Shown here: positions 22,142 through 33,179 of the stretch, piece after piece | Layout of the letters: each line of letters starts with the position of its first letter | Position numbering within the stretch: the first letter of the stretch is position 1 | NCBI GenBank assembly: GCA_004380135.1 | Contig: QXCR01000013.1 | Location: 124,001-188,000 of the forward strand | Reading direction: 5' to 3' | DNA: 64,000 bases | Origin: Stemphylium vesicarium | Taxonomy: Eukaryota > Ascomycota > Dothideomycetes > Pleosporales > Pleosporaceae | Notes under the pieces: generated by a model | Told to the model about the DNA's origin: nothing | Seen by the model: the letters and a program-made list of their open reading frames with translations, nothing else | The model's database searches: none | Position numbers and translations under genes: made by a program

Positions 22142-24110
22142 TCAGTGGTTGTGCCAGCCCCAGGACTCTTCGAGTTGATTGATCATAGCGGTAGGAGGAA
22201 AGGCATGCGTTTGTTCACATTTGTACCACAGATCGCGAAGGCTTTCTTGCTCTTCCCGTATGGTGAATCGATCGCCAACTGCGGATGTTAGAGACCTCTA
22301 TGCGAACAGTAATATATGTAGATAAACATTTATGAGCGTGGTTTTGGCTTCTACTCACCTAGTGCGATCGCATAGCAGGCAACGAATTTGCAGGGGAATA
22401 CTTTTGGATTCGACTGGGCCACTCCACAAAGTATGCGCACATTTTCCTGTACTGCTTTGTCGACGACAGCGCGAGAAGCCTTGTGTGCGGGGCCAAGCTG
22501 CGGTATTGTTGGATCATGGACAATTAGTAGCGTGTGAGCCAATAGATTGTACTGCATGCCCATTACATGCTCCTTTCGGTGTAAACGGATGTCCGGGAAG
22601 TTATTCCCGCTGCAATCTTGGTTCTGGCGGAAGTAGTATGGATCGAAGCTGTCAGGTCTGCACTGATTCCACGACTTGTTTTCGTCCATCAGCTGGTTGT
22701 AACGAGCGATACTATTTCTCTCCTCTCCAAAGACGAAGTTGCTGACGTCTCCAAGGTGCGCGATAGTCCGCGTAGCCCACATTGAGTCTGTGGCGGGCTC
22801 GAGCGAGCGATCCGCGGGAAAGATGTGTAGTTTGAAAGCTTTCTGTGTCATCAACGAGATCCAGAGTTCCTGACGGAAAGCTGCCCAATAAATAGCCTGC
22901 CGCCAATCTGGCCCTGAAGTAGCAGCATATGATTGCTCGGCGGCGCGGATAATCGCCTGGGTACCAAAAAGATGACCTTGAGGATCACTCCCAACGACAG
23001 ATATGTTCATCTCTTCCAGAAGTCTTAGTATGATGGTGGCTGCGAGTAGGGGCTCCTCTTTGATCGTGGAATTATCATTCAATGCGGGAATTAGGGTGTC
23101 AAAACATCTTTGATAGTATGCATCTGCGATGTAAGGATCAAAGTCCGCAATCCGACTAAGCTGCCGTGCAGATAGAGCAAGGATGGCATTCCTACGTTGG
23201 GATGATGGTCAGCTTTGCTCTTCCCATGGCCTTCGGAGGCTGCGTACATTAGGGTACTATTTTGCTTGGCCATTTGGACAATGTGCACACCAAAATGGTC
23301 TCTAGTGTCGACCATGTCAAACTAATCATGGTCAGCTAGATCCTTTGGTGACAGCAGAAAGACTTACAAATAAAGCGACATTTTCAATGTAGTGCTGAAG
23401 CAGCATAGCCTCCTGCTCATGTTCCAGCGGCCATAACACAGGCTCACCAGGAGGCTGTTGATAAACAAAGGTACTAGCGCCTACATCTTCCTGTCGTTGG
23501 TACGCGCTCGTATTAGATCGCTGATCGTGAGTCACAGGCGGAGCAGGAGCCTGATGCTGAACCGGTGATTCAGAATTCAGCAACGACAAAACCGTGAGAC
23601 CTTCCGTCGGAGTAAACAAATTCGAGTTGGGGGTTAAAGCATTACTTTGGCCGCTTGCAGAAGCGGGTCGGGGAGAATGGTAATGAGTGGATGGGCTGCT
23701 GAAAGGAGAGTAGCCGTCCTGGACGTACTGGGAGCGAATCTCACTCGACTCGTCTAGGAATTGAACTGGCGCGCGCTGTTAGCGGGAGCTATGGCGCACA
23801 TCAATAACATCGTACTTCGAGGAGGGAACGACACCCAAGGTTGCGCGACGCTAAAAGAATCCGATATAGATGCCCGTCGGAAGCGTCTACCGTTCTCGTA
23901 CACACATTCTTTTTTGGCGTGCTCGCATCTCCCGCATTTCGGCTGTTTGCCATCACCTGTTGCAGGATCGTTAGACTGCAAACCCGCTATTTCCCCGCGT
24001 CACCATCTGGAAACTTACATCGATAATGGCGCGAGCGGCATCGATTGCTAGAAACAGTCAAGCGATGTCCTTTCCGTACAATGACAGGAAAAGGATTCGT
24101 ACCATGGCAT
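22142..24110 (-). CDS. Zn2Cys6 fungal transcription factor
   Basis: A complete seven-exon model in which all phases agree: exons 24110-24103, 24047-24019, 23956-23835, 23775-23368, 23321-23248, 23191-22359 and 22278-22142, giving 536 aa. The binuclear zinc cluster is at the very N-terminus: C3-x2-C6-x6-C13-x6-C20-x2-C23-x6-C30. The first exon codes only 8 nt (ATG CCA TG) and an intron splits the codon of the first Cys; a second intron splits the codon of C13. A Ser/Pro/Gln linker follows, then the helical fungal regulatory domain (LSARQLSRIADFDP onward) and the family's conserved tail (EEQESLRDLW...HAFPPTA...EESWGWHNH). It resembles the ARCA/Fungal_trans_2 type. It is divergent from the dioxygenase gene across a 451-bp spacer and probably regulates it (inference). 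Confidence 0.9.
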
Positions 24111-24561
24111 TTGTGATAGGCCACACCGAGGGTGTTGGGGCAGCGGGATGGTGTCAGTGTGCGGGCTGATTTACGAATGTTGGACATGCGCGACGATGTT
24201 GCACAACAGCCTCCCGGATGAGAAAGATGCGCCGAGATGAGTAGTGTAGGATCCAACCATAGCTCGCGTCTTAGTAACGATGGGCGTTGAGGGTCGCTTG
24301 CGCGCAGGAGGGAGAAAACCCGGACAACTCGCCGCCCGGCCCCACTTCTTACCCCACAATTAGCGGCATCCAAAGAGGCAAGTTTGCCCGTACTCGTGAT
24401 ATCATGGGCCGAAGGCGTCTATGAGAGCTGCGGGGCGAGCAACACTCATTGAAACACTTACAAAAGTGATAATCGATCTAAGGGATATACTCCTGCTGCA
24501 TCTCATTCTTTGGACATAACCTTGGAATTAATTACAACTTCTTGCCAAGGCCTCGATCACG
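24111..24561. promoter_or_regulatory. divergent promoter region
   Basis: A 451-bp spacer between the divergent starts of the Zn2Cys6 regulator (minus) and the dioxygenase (plus). It contains one CGG-N8-CCG inverted pair at 24321-24334, the type of site bound by Zn2Cys6 dimers. Frames that extend into it from the regulator side are unspliced shadows. Confidence 0.5.
24321..24334. promoter_or_regulatory. candidate Zn2Cys6 binding site CGG-N8-CCG
   Basis: CGG at 24321-24323 and CCG at 24332-24334 form an inverted pair with an 8-bp gap, inside the divergent promoter of a Zn2Cys6 gene. Such triplet pairs are common by chance, so this is only a candidate. Confidence 0.3.
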
Positions 24562-25720
24562 ATGCCGCACGCACTATCACCGGAGCAAGACGTGCCAGGT
24601 TTCGGCGGAAAGAAACTATACGTAAACGATGGCCTACTACAACCTGGTCAGGTCGGCAACTTGCTTGAGTCCTTTCCAGACCTGCCCATGGATGAACTGC
24701 GTCGCCGCTATGACGAGGATGGTTACGTCTTCCTCAAGGGTCTGCTACCCAAAGAGGATGTCCTTAAAGCCCGCGAGGAGTACTTCAAGATGCTTGCGCC
24801 GAGTGGCGTACTAAAGCCAAACACACAACCAGTAGACGGTATATTCGACTCGGAGAAGAACGCTGCCGATTACCCCGGCATCGGTGCTGGTGCAGCACCG
24901 GGGAACGGCCGGCCTGGGGAAGCCACAGCTGAGAAGTTTGTGGGGCTCGCACTCGAGGCGCATTATGCAGACTGGTACAAGGAGACCTTCTGCAAGCACC
25001 CAGTATTAAAAGATTTCATTGCTCGTATGACAGGATGGGGCGACAATACCCTTGGTGTTCGCAGAAGCTTGCTGCGTAACAACACGCCAGGTAACAAAGC
25101 TATCGGCGTCCACTACGATCAGATCTTCCTCCGACATGGAGAGCCCACTTCCGTTACCGCATGGGTTCCAATGGGCGACGTTAGTCTCACCGGAGGAGGT
25201 CTGATCTACCTAGAGAATGGTGCGTTCCTACATTTTGTAGCGATGAGCGACAAGGCTGACGATTGCGATAGGCCACACCCTTGGTCGTGAAGTAGAGGCG
25301 GACTTCACCAGAAAAGCAGCAGAAAGCGGATTGACCGAACAAGAAACAAAGGACGCCTTCAATCAAAACATGCTGTCGACGGGGCTGCTGGCTGATGGTC
25401 CTCGAGAGTACTCTGACACCTTTGATCGACGATGGTTGGTGACCAACTATGAGGCAGGTGACGTTGTGCTGCACACCCCATTCACGGTGAGTTCATCAGG
25501 TCAATCACATTGGAAAGCAGCAGTCACTGATGGCATGAAGATACATGCGTCGACATTGAACTATGATCCCAACAATGTGATCCGTGTTGGTACTGACCTC
25601 AGATTCGTCGATGGAAGCAAGCCATGGGATACAGTGAGTACTTTCGGCCGCTCAGCACCTGCATGTTCCTAACCTTAAAAGCGGTGGGACAAGGACTACG
25701 AGTTCAACGATGGGGTTTGA
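24562..25720 (+). CDS. phytanoyl-CoA dioxygenase-like (PhyH) Fe(II)/2-oxoglutarate oxygenase
   Basis: Four exons with matching phases: 24562-25219, 25272-25486, 25541-25633 and 25682-25720; 334 aa. Introns are 52, 54 and 48 nt, two of them with GTGAGT donors. The Fe(II) facial triad is visible as H184-x-D186 (VHYDQ) and distal H293 (IHAST), with R306 in IRVGTDLRF placed to bind 2-oxoglutarate. Length and motif order fit the PhyH family. Members hydroxylate acyl-CoAs or, in fungi, various small metabolites; the substrate cannot be read from sequence. No peroxisomal C-terminal signal is seen (ends FNDGV). It shares a promoter with the Zn2Cys6 gene and is convergent with the esterase 169 bp away. 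Confidence 0.88.
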
Positions 25721-25888
25721 TTCATGTCTTCATAGGTAGCGTGGGAGTTCTCCATAGCATCGCAAACCGTACTGAGCGTCCGTCGCAAACATACGACATG
25801 ACCCAATCTCTTCACACCTATCCGGGGCTCTTATTGGCCAACTCACCATCAAGTGTCTGGAAAAGCCCCTTTCCCCTCACATCGAAAA

Positions 25889-27767
25889 CTAGTAGGGGAT
25901 CTTGCTCGCCATATTCTTCCAGAACTCGCAGCGCTTCCCTCTACCACCTTCCCAAGTAGTCGCGTCAGCGAGACTGATTTGATTGCTTACGCCAGGATCG
26001 CTATAAGTGTTGTAGTAAAGATCCACGGTCGTCTGCACACGGTAAGGTCTGCCACCTGTAGAGTTGAGATTCAGCAACACAGGCTCCTCCACGTTCCACT
26101 TCGGCCATTGGATTTTGCCACGCCCGTACCCCTCCACCGGGAACACAGTACTATTGGCTACGTCACCCTTCGCATCCTGCACCGATATGACCGGTGAGTT
26201 GTTGATGATGAAGTTGCCCCAGATTTTACGGAATGTATGCTTGAAGCTTTTTCCTGGAGTCCGTGTTTTACTCCACAAAGCTTGTAGGTCGTACCCATGG
26301 TAGCTGGGAAGTGCGCTGAATTGATACTTCCAGCCCTCTGGGAAAGCTTCGACGGCCCAATAGCTGGGGCATACAAATGCGTATTCTGCGAAAAGATTGG
26401 ACAATCGTTGTTGGTTGCCCGTTCCGAATTCGCTTTGGTTGACCGCTGTTGGAGTTCCTGTTCCCGAAGTAGCGAAGCGCGTAGCATTTGGCTGGACGTC
26501 AAGGTTGTCGCCGGGAAAAGAGTAGATTTCCTCAATTAACATCTTATCCTTGAGGCCAAATGACGGGAAGGTAACATCGAGGTAGGCTCGGAAATCCTCG
26601 AGCGTGCGGGTTGTGAGTGGTGAGAGCGGAATACCCTCATTGGCCATGTTACTGCTCAGTACCCTCTTACCCCGAACGGACTTGCCGGCCAGAGATTCAG
26701 AAAGACGCTCCTTGACAAAGAATCCATCAGTGACTGGCAAGAAGGAAAATTTCCCGAATGGCCCTGCCGCCGCGACCTTTGCGCTCGCATTTTGCACGAC
26801 AACAGTATCAGCCGCACGTAGACAGTCCATGGCGTTGAGTGCCATTGAGCAGCCTGCTGCTTCGACAAATCTTTTATAAGCCGCAGTGGGTTCATGATCG
26901 TCATAGGAGTGTTGATGAGGTACCCATGGACTTGCTGTGATGACGTTGTGGAACAGCGCCTCCTTCTGTTTTCCACCGTAGGCTTGGGCTTGGTAAAGGA
27001 CGGCCGCACCTCCTGCGCTCTCCCCAGCAAGCGTAACCCTCTTAGGGTCGCCTCCAAATTTGCTGATATTCTTTTGCACCCATTTCAGGGCGAAGTTCAT
27101 GTCGAGCAGTCCGGCGTTGAGGGCCCCATTCTTCTTCACCTCCGGGCTCGACAGGAAGCCGAAAGCACCCAGCCGATATTGGATAATCACAACGATGAAG
27201 CCGTTCCCGTTGGTGGTCATGAATTCCGTGGGGTCGAGACCAGTGGCACTAAATAGGCCATACCCACCGCCGTCTTGAACACATCAGCTATATCATGTAG
27301 AAGCACTATTGACTTACGGATCCAGAAGAACACCGGGAGTTCTTCTGCGCCGGCTGGAGCATACACGTTCAGAAACAAGCAATCCTCGTTACCAAGGGCA
27401 GATGTGAAGCCGTACTCCGAGGGCGTCTCTGAAGAAGCACCGGTCTGCGGGCAGACAGCTGGATCGAGTAGTGCTGGCGCTGTCGTTCTGTTTCTCTTCG
27501 GAGCCTGAGGAGCAGCGAATCTTAGTTTGCCCAGCGGCGGAGCGGCATATCGGATGCTGTACAAAACGATCAACATCGGTGAGCGGTAATAAGGCAGTTG
27601 ATTAATACTGACCCCTTGAAAACATTGATGCTGTTGTTAACATCGTAGTTCCCCTCATATACGGCATAGTCTAGATCGACTCTTGGCGCCGTTGTTGTTT
27701 GTAGTGTTGACTCAGCGTACGATGCTGCCAGAAACAGCACTACTGGCAGTAGACTCTGTAACATCAT
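25889..27767 (-). CDS. secreted type-B carboxylesterase/lipase
   Basis: Three exons, phases consistent: 27767-27613, 27556-27318, 27273-25889; introns 56 and 44 nt; 592 aa. A hydrophobic signal peptide (MMLQSLLPVVLFLAASYA) suggests secretion. Family marks include FKGIRYAAPP, EDCLFLNVYAP, the oxyanion segment HGGGY, the nucleophile elbow GES217AGG, a Glu in the NEG motif, and catalytic H457 in YHGYD. Enzymes of this family hydrolyse carboxylic esters, from lipids to plant or fungal secondary metabolites; substrate unknown. The gene is convergent with the PhyH-like gene and, with the nearby regulator, suggests a small functional group. Confidence 0.92.
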
Positions 27768-28721
27768 CGTGATTATTCTGCTTTAATATAGCTACGTGTT
27801 GAATCTTGTAAAGGGGAGCTGTCGCCTTAATGTACCTACGTCAATGTAGTTGAAAGAATTAATTTCTGACCCGGCTCGGTGGGGAAGATCAGGCGGTTAC
27901 ACAGCATTACTGCATATTTCATATGCTTACTTGCATGAGTTCCTTCAACTGGAGGCTAGCGGTATGATCCCTAAGTGTTACAAAAACCTTCGTAGCCTTA
28001 GTAAATCAGGTTGTCTAACTGTATTGGGGGCAGCGCATTCTATGCCAGCACTCTTGATATGCGTTGGATCCCGATTTCTCACCCATTGGCGAAGTACAGC
28101 TGCACTTCAATGCCACGAGCATATGTACCTGTTGTCAATTGATCCGTGAAGAATGGACTGGATAAAAGATAGCTTAAATCCGGGCGCATACAAGGGTGTT
28201 GATTGGCATGGCTCGTACGGACGACTTCCCTCTTTGGCGGTTTCCGTCTTCCACCCGCTCCAGAGAGCCCAGGCCCCAGGCACCTAGCCATTTAGACAAC
28301 GCAGTTGTGCCTAGATTGACCGTCTCCTCAAGTCTCCTTCCGCGTTTCTTTTGCTGCTTCCGACCGACCACGTTCATAGATCACGCAGCCCTTCCAAGTG
28401 CAGGCAGCTGCACGTCCGCGACAACTCGTCAAGAACTCGCTAGAAATAGCCGCAGGGTCGAAAAGAAAGAAAGGCGCATAGAATTTAGCAAGGGTCTGTG
28501 ACCTGTACGTGGTTGTAGAAGTCGCGATAGCGCATCTCTGGTCGTGTACAGATTATGCGGAGGCGCAGTGTCGGGGAATAACATGTCTAACTACAAAAGC
28601 CGGTAGCGGCAAGGCTCACATGTGCAGCGCAAGCAACGACAAAGTAGTGAACATATGCAATTAACATGTACACTGAATAAAGGAAGGGTTTCTTCACCCC
28701 TGTTCACGTAGAACAACCATC
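27768..28721. other. intergenic region
   Basis: About 950 bp between the esterase start and the 3' end of the next minus-strand gene. Only short featureless frames; holds the esterase promoter. Confidence 0.45.
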
Positions 28722-29744
28722 TTAGACTTCCGACACGACGATCTTGGTACCCTTTTGCATTCCCATTGACGTTGGCTTCACCACCCCAACCTTGGCTGAC
28801 GAAGTGTCTGATTCGTCGTTGAGCTGAAACCTCTTCTCGTCAAGCTCTCCAGCCCTGCGCTCTTGGAGTCTCTGCACTAGCAGATTCCTCAGGACAATGG
28901 CATATCTCGCCAGACAAAAGAGCGCAATCATGCCACCAGCATAGCCCAGAACATGAAGAATAATGCTGACGGTCCCATGTACCGGGTTCATCCACTCGTA
29001 TACATAGAAGCCTTGTGTGTACCGAGTCAAGTATGCGAGGCCGAGGTATATCGAAAGCACACCAAGAACAACGGAAAGGTGGTTCCATGGCAGAGGCTCT
29101 GTAGCCAGTAGAACGATCTCGGTAGCCGCGAAGACACTGTTGAGGCCATGAACGGAGATGTTAATCCATTGTTCGAACCGGCCAGAAGGCCATCCAGAGT
29201 TCATCGTGCCCCAAAACACGATGGTGACGAGGAAGGGAAGCGAGGTCATCGTCGAGTAATACATGCTGTGCAATAGTTGCAGGGATCTGGGCCAACTGTG
29301 CAGCCAAGTCCTCTGGCGATACGCGTACATGAAGGTGTGTATGCTCGATACCAGAAAGTAGAACCCCAGGGACCAGAAGGTTAGGTATGTGAAGAAGCTG
29401 AAAGACTGTCCGATCGCATCGTTGTTTTGTTGGATGGTGTAGGAGCCGATGTTCACATCCTTCAGTTTGATCGTAGCCGTTTCGTTTGCCAGCCATGTGT
29501 AACATGTGATGATGGTCGTGAAGCAGTATACGCTCATTAGAGCGCGAATGCAGGCCAGAACGATCGGTGAGACCAAGTGCGAGCGAACGAATGTATGTGA
29601 TGGGTCGAATCCGGTACTGGATACACCCCAGGCTTCGTAGGTGAAGACTTTCATGATATGAAGCTTTCGTAGGGCGGGTGTTGGGAATGAAGAATGGAGG
29701 GCAGATGGATTGCGAAGGCGGTTTGAAGACGTTTTTGAACTCAT
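28722..29744 (-). CDS. multi-pass membrane protein, FAR-17a/AIG1 or rolling-stone-like
   Basis: A single-exon 340-aa protein with about six hydrophobic segments (roughly residues 57-80, 112-133, 150-172, 187-210, 217-236 and 254-280) and a hydrophilic C-terminus. Short conserved-looking blocks, such as YEAWGVSSTGFDPSH, HGLNS and TRYTQGFYVYEW, suggest a family conserved across Pezizomycotina. The layout recalls FAR-17a/AIG1-like or rolling-stone proteins, but I cannot assign it firmly. A second in-frame Met (MKVFTYEAWG) about 30 residues in may be the real start. No signal peptide. Function unknown. Confidence 0.7.
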   Translation of the reverse strand: MSSKTSSNRLRNPSALHSSFPTPALRKLHIMKVFTYEAWGVSSTGFDPSHTFVRSHLVSPIVLACIRALMSVYCFTTIITCYTWLANETATIKLKDVNIGSYTIQQNNDAIGQSFSFFTYLTFWSLGFYFLVSSIHTFMYAYRQRTWLHSWPRSLQLLHSMYYSTMTSLPFLVTIVFWGTMNSGWPSGRFEQWINISVHGLNSVFAATEIVLLATEPLPWNHLSVVLGVLSIYLGLAYLTRYTQGFYVYEWMNPVHGTVSIILHVLGYAGGMIALFCLARYAIVLRNLLVQRLQERRAGELDEKRFQLNDESDTSSAKVGVVKPTSMGMQKGTKIVVSEV

Positions 29745-32352
29745 AGTTCAAACACCATTTTCTTTCACATACCACCCAACCCGAAATATAAAGGGTTGTC
29801 GCGTGTCCGATTGCCCATAGTGACTGTTAGCCCGTTAAATGTTTGCAATGTCAGCATCCCAAGCCCCAATGAGGCTCTCTGGTCAAGAGCCGCTCTCTTC
29901 AGCGACGCCACCAACGCCGGCTCATGCTGTCATTGACCTGCAACGCCATTTCTATAATGAATGCGTCGCAAAAGCCTACTTAACATGCGTCTTCTTATCG
30001 ACCAACAGCCTCCTTGGACCCCACGCCAGCCTTACGCTGTACACCACGTGGCCCAGGCGCTGTGATTCATCGATTGTCGCTGATTGCAACACGTTTCCCA
30101 CTGTTACCGATCGCGGAGTGGCCGAGAGTGCGCAAACACGAATCATTCCGGTCAGCGACTCGTTGCGCCCTCGAATAAGGCCATGCCCAGCCGAACCAGC
30201 GGTTTCGGGAAAAGAAGAATTAGCTGCCAAGAATAGCTTAGCGTGTTCTACTTTGAGTATGGTGTGGTTGAAGAGTCCTGGCCAGCCCCCAGCCTCAAAG
30301 AAGCCATGTTGTTCAGCCGCATGTCCATGGTTTACAGGATTTTATTTGTTGGGGCGTGTTTAGCTGATGCGAAAGATTGCAGCGCGCTTGCGACTCGTGA
30401 AGTATTGAAAGATGGAGAGTGGGTAGCTGACGAGAACTGCCCCTCCTCGCCGGGCTTAGTGAAAGGGTCTATGACGCCCCACATTTTCTCGCCACGGTGC
30501 ACCTCTTGCTTCTGCTCCTACACCTCCTCCTAATCATCATAACTTTCTCAAAGATATCCACACGAAAATTGAAAAACATTATCATCAAAGTTGATGTTCG
30601 CCAGCCTAAAATATTTGCTAGCATCGCGATTCCGCCATCAGTACTACAATAATGCGCAAAATTCTGGAAAACGTATTTTATGTAGTGTTCAAAAGACCAG
30701 CTTCCGAATGGGATGGCGATACGCAGATCAGCAAAAGGATACCCAGCATGTTCAGCACGCCCAGCAAAGACATGGATGTGTGCCGTTCCATCATTATCAC
30801 GTACCTAGGTTTTGCTTGGGGATGAAAATCTAGGCTATAAAAAACGCCCTTCAAGTTGCGGAACTAAACTCCCCCGATAGTACACTTACTCTCGAAACAA
30901 ATTCTGTGTGGTGGAAAAGTCTCAGATGGACGTTGACATGTCGAGCAACGCTTGGCAGCGACTTCACCGCGAGCCATCACTACCAGCAATGGCGGACTTG
31001 TAATACAAAAGGCAGCCAAGAAGCTTCATGTTTTTGCTGTCTTTTTAAACAAGAAACATTGAATTCATGGCGTCCTACTAAAACCAGAAATCACCGCCAC
31101 TCTTCTCTTTTCCTGGTCATCTCGCCTCGTCTCGCAGGTTATAAAGCCTTCTTCGCACGACCGAAGGTTTGTCCATCAACAACCCGCATTTATTTCTCCC
31201 GAAATCTAGTAGGGCCATCGCCATGGGTTTTGTCACCTTAAGATTTCAGAGAAATGGTCGACATGTCCTATGCACTGTTGTGTTTGTTCCTCTCTTTTAA
31301 ATCCGACCACGTACAACTCCTTTACCGACACAAACCTAGCACTTTCAACGCCGTGGCGTTCCCACTTTCTCCTCCCTAAATGCTGGGGGCGACACCTCCT
31401 TACCTCCACATTCTGCATGAAACCTGCCTTTGCCTAAAAAGAACCCAGGGTCAAGATGTGTATCGGCCCGGGCCTTCTGGTGTTTCCCTAAATCATCCGT
31501 TTGCTTAAAAATACGTCAACTATAGGCTATGTGTGGTCTCGGAATTTCAAAAGACATATAGCGGATATGAAATGTCCTTTCCCATCCCTGCGAAAACCTA
31601 AAACTTCATTCGATCGCCCCCCTCTCCTTCTCATCTCGGCCCTCGTCCGGTCGTATAAACAGCGCTGCAAATACCTCTACTCCAGTTTAAGCACAGAGTA
31701 TATTCTAAACAACACTGCGGAGACCCCATGCGTCTAGGTTTAGTACCAAAATAAGATTCATAGGCTATCTTTACAGAATGTCGGGATCGCCCGAGAAAAC
31801 AACAGAAGATTAGATGATGATGATGATCCGAGCCGTAAGAGAACTTGCAATACTCTTTTTAATAAAAACATAAGCTACTGGGTAGTAAGTACGTTGCAAG
31901 GCCGGGAAGTTTAGTCAGAAGCAACGTCAGAACCTCTGGCCTTGGTGGCTTGGTATACGTCACGTGATGGAGATCCGCCCAGCTTGGTAACACGAGCGAG
32001 GCTCGAAGCCTACGTGGCTATTACGAGTAAAGAAGGGCCATCTTACAGCCGACATGAACGTGCCCTCATCCCTAGTCCAGTAACCTCCCGACCCGCAGCA
32101 GGTACTTCGGACTTCGATGCTAGATCTAGGAAGAGCTAGAGGAACATCGATTGATGTACAATGAGAGCCAAGTCGGCTCACATCCATTCTTCAATATTTT
32201 CGGAAGTGATGACATGATATCATGCTCTTCAAATCTCTTTCTATGAGGAAGCTCTTCATTCTTGAGGTGTCTAGCACTACACTTCTCTGGGATAATTCTC
32301 TTTACCTACATCTCCCCACAATTTTCTCTACTAGCCCTCTACACAAAAAAAA
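29745..32352. other. long AT-richer intergenic region
   Basis: About 2.6 kb without a supported gene. Open frames are short and change frame often; 29839-30363 is the longest but has no domain. There is a short GAT repeat near 31814 and several TAAAA-rich patches. No transposon protein or terminal repeats recognised. Confidence 0.45.
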
Positions 32353-32927
32353 ATGGGCTTCTTAAGCATCCTTCTCATCCCCATCCTCGCAGGCCTAGCA
32401 TCAGCCTGGATAAGTGACCAATTTTGCCATTCAGCGGACCCAAGCTGGGGCGTACGTCCCTCTCACCTCTCACCTCTACCCGTAGCCCATCCAACCCACT
32501 CCCTTCATCAACTATACCACAAGCACCCACAAACACTTATTGACATACACCACCCACAGACCCCAGGAAACTGCAATGCAGAAGACATGGCCATTTGTCA
32601 AAGCGATGACCCTTGCGGATATGTAAGTTTGCAAACTGTCCCGAATCTGGATTTTGGCACTTCATTACAAGGGGGATGGGTGGCTGATGTGATATATAGT
32701 GCTCGGGCATGTCGTTTCAGTCGGGGTGGGCGAGTGCAACTGGGGGGTGTGACTGCTACTGTGCGTAGTTTGGGGCGGGTAAGAGAGTTATCCGGCTGCA
32801 AAAAGAGGAGCACCTAAAGGACGCGCTTGGCACTGATCGGTTGCACGGTTGCTCGCATGGATCTTCTGGAGCAACCGCCTATCTGGAAACAGGATTTGCG
32901 AAAGCCGCTGAGATTATAGCTCAATGA
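32353..32927 (+). CDS. small secreted cysteine-containing protein (effector candidate)
   Basis: Proposed exons 32353-32451, 32560-32622 and 32769-32927 join in phase 0 to a 106-aa protein. The first intron (GTACGT...CCACAG) is 108 nt and the second (GTAAGT...GCGTAG) 146 nt. The N-terminus is a textbook signal peptide (MGFLSILLIPILAGLASA, cleavage likely after ASA). The mature part has five Cys, in FCH, NCN, ICQ, PCGY and GCS, and ends AKAAEIIAQ. The last exon boundary is inferred from an open, protein-like frame that ends at TGA 32925; acceptors at 32783 or 32807 would also keep frame. It resembles small secreted Cys-containing proteins of plant-associated fungi; role unknown. Confidence 0.6.
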
Positions 32928-33179
32928 GGTACGTTTTGTCTTTGGCCTTATAATGCACCATCTTCAACGGGGCCGGGCTACCGTGGAAATGTGGAGGAAT
33001 CGAAAGAACGATTCCAGGTGCTGAGAAGAAGAAGAAAGTCGACGAAACCCCATCAAGTAAACAAGGGTATCATTTAAATTTCATCTCCATAATGGAACAT
33101 ATTCCTTCGCAATCAGCACATCTCTCATATTCCCCACACCAGGTCTAGACATAAAACCCCCCTTTCGCGCCACAGTCCC

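Noticed and set aside
30110..30185. tRNA-like stretch with an A-box-like GTGGCCGAGAG and a CCTCGAATA
   Set aside because: The B-box does not match GGTTCGANNCC and I could not fold a matching acceptor stem.
29839..30363. 174-codon plus-strand open frame
   Set aside because: Low-complexity Ser/Pro/Thr composition without domain or signal, in a frame-shifting intergenic stretch.
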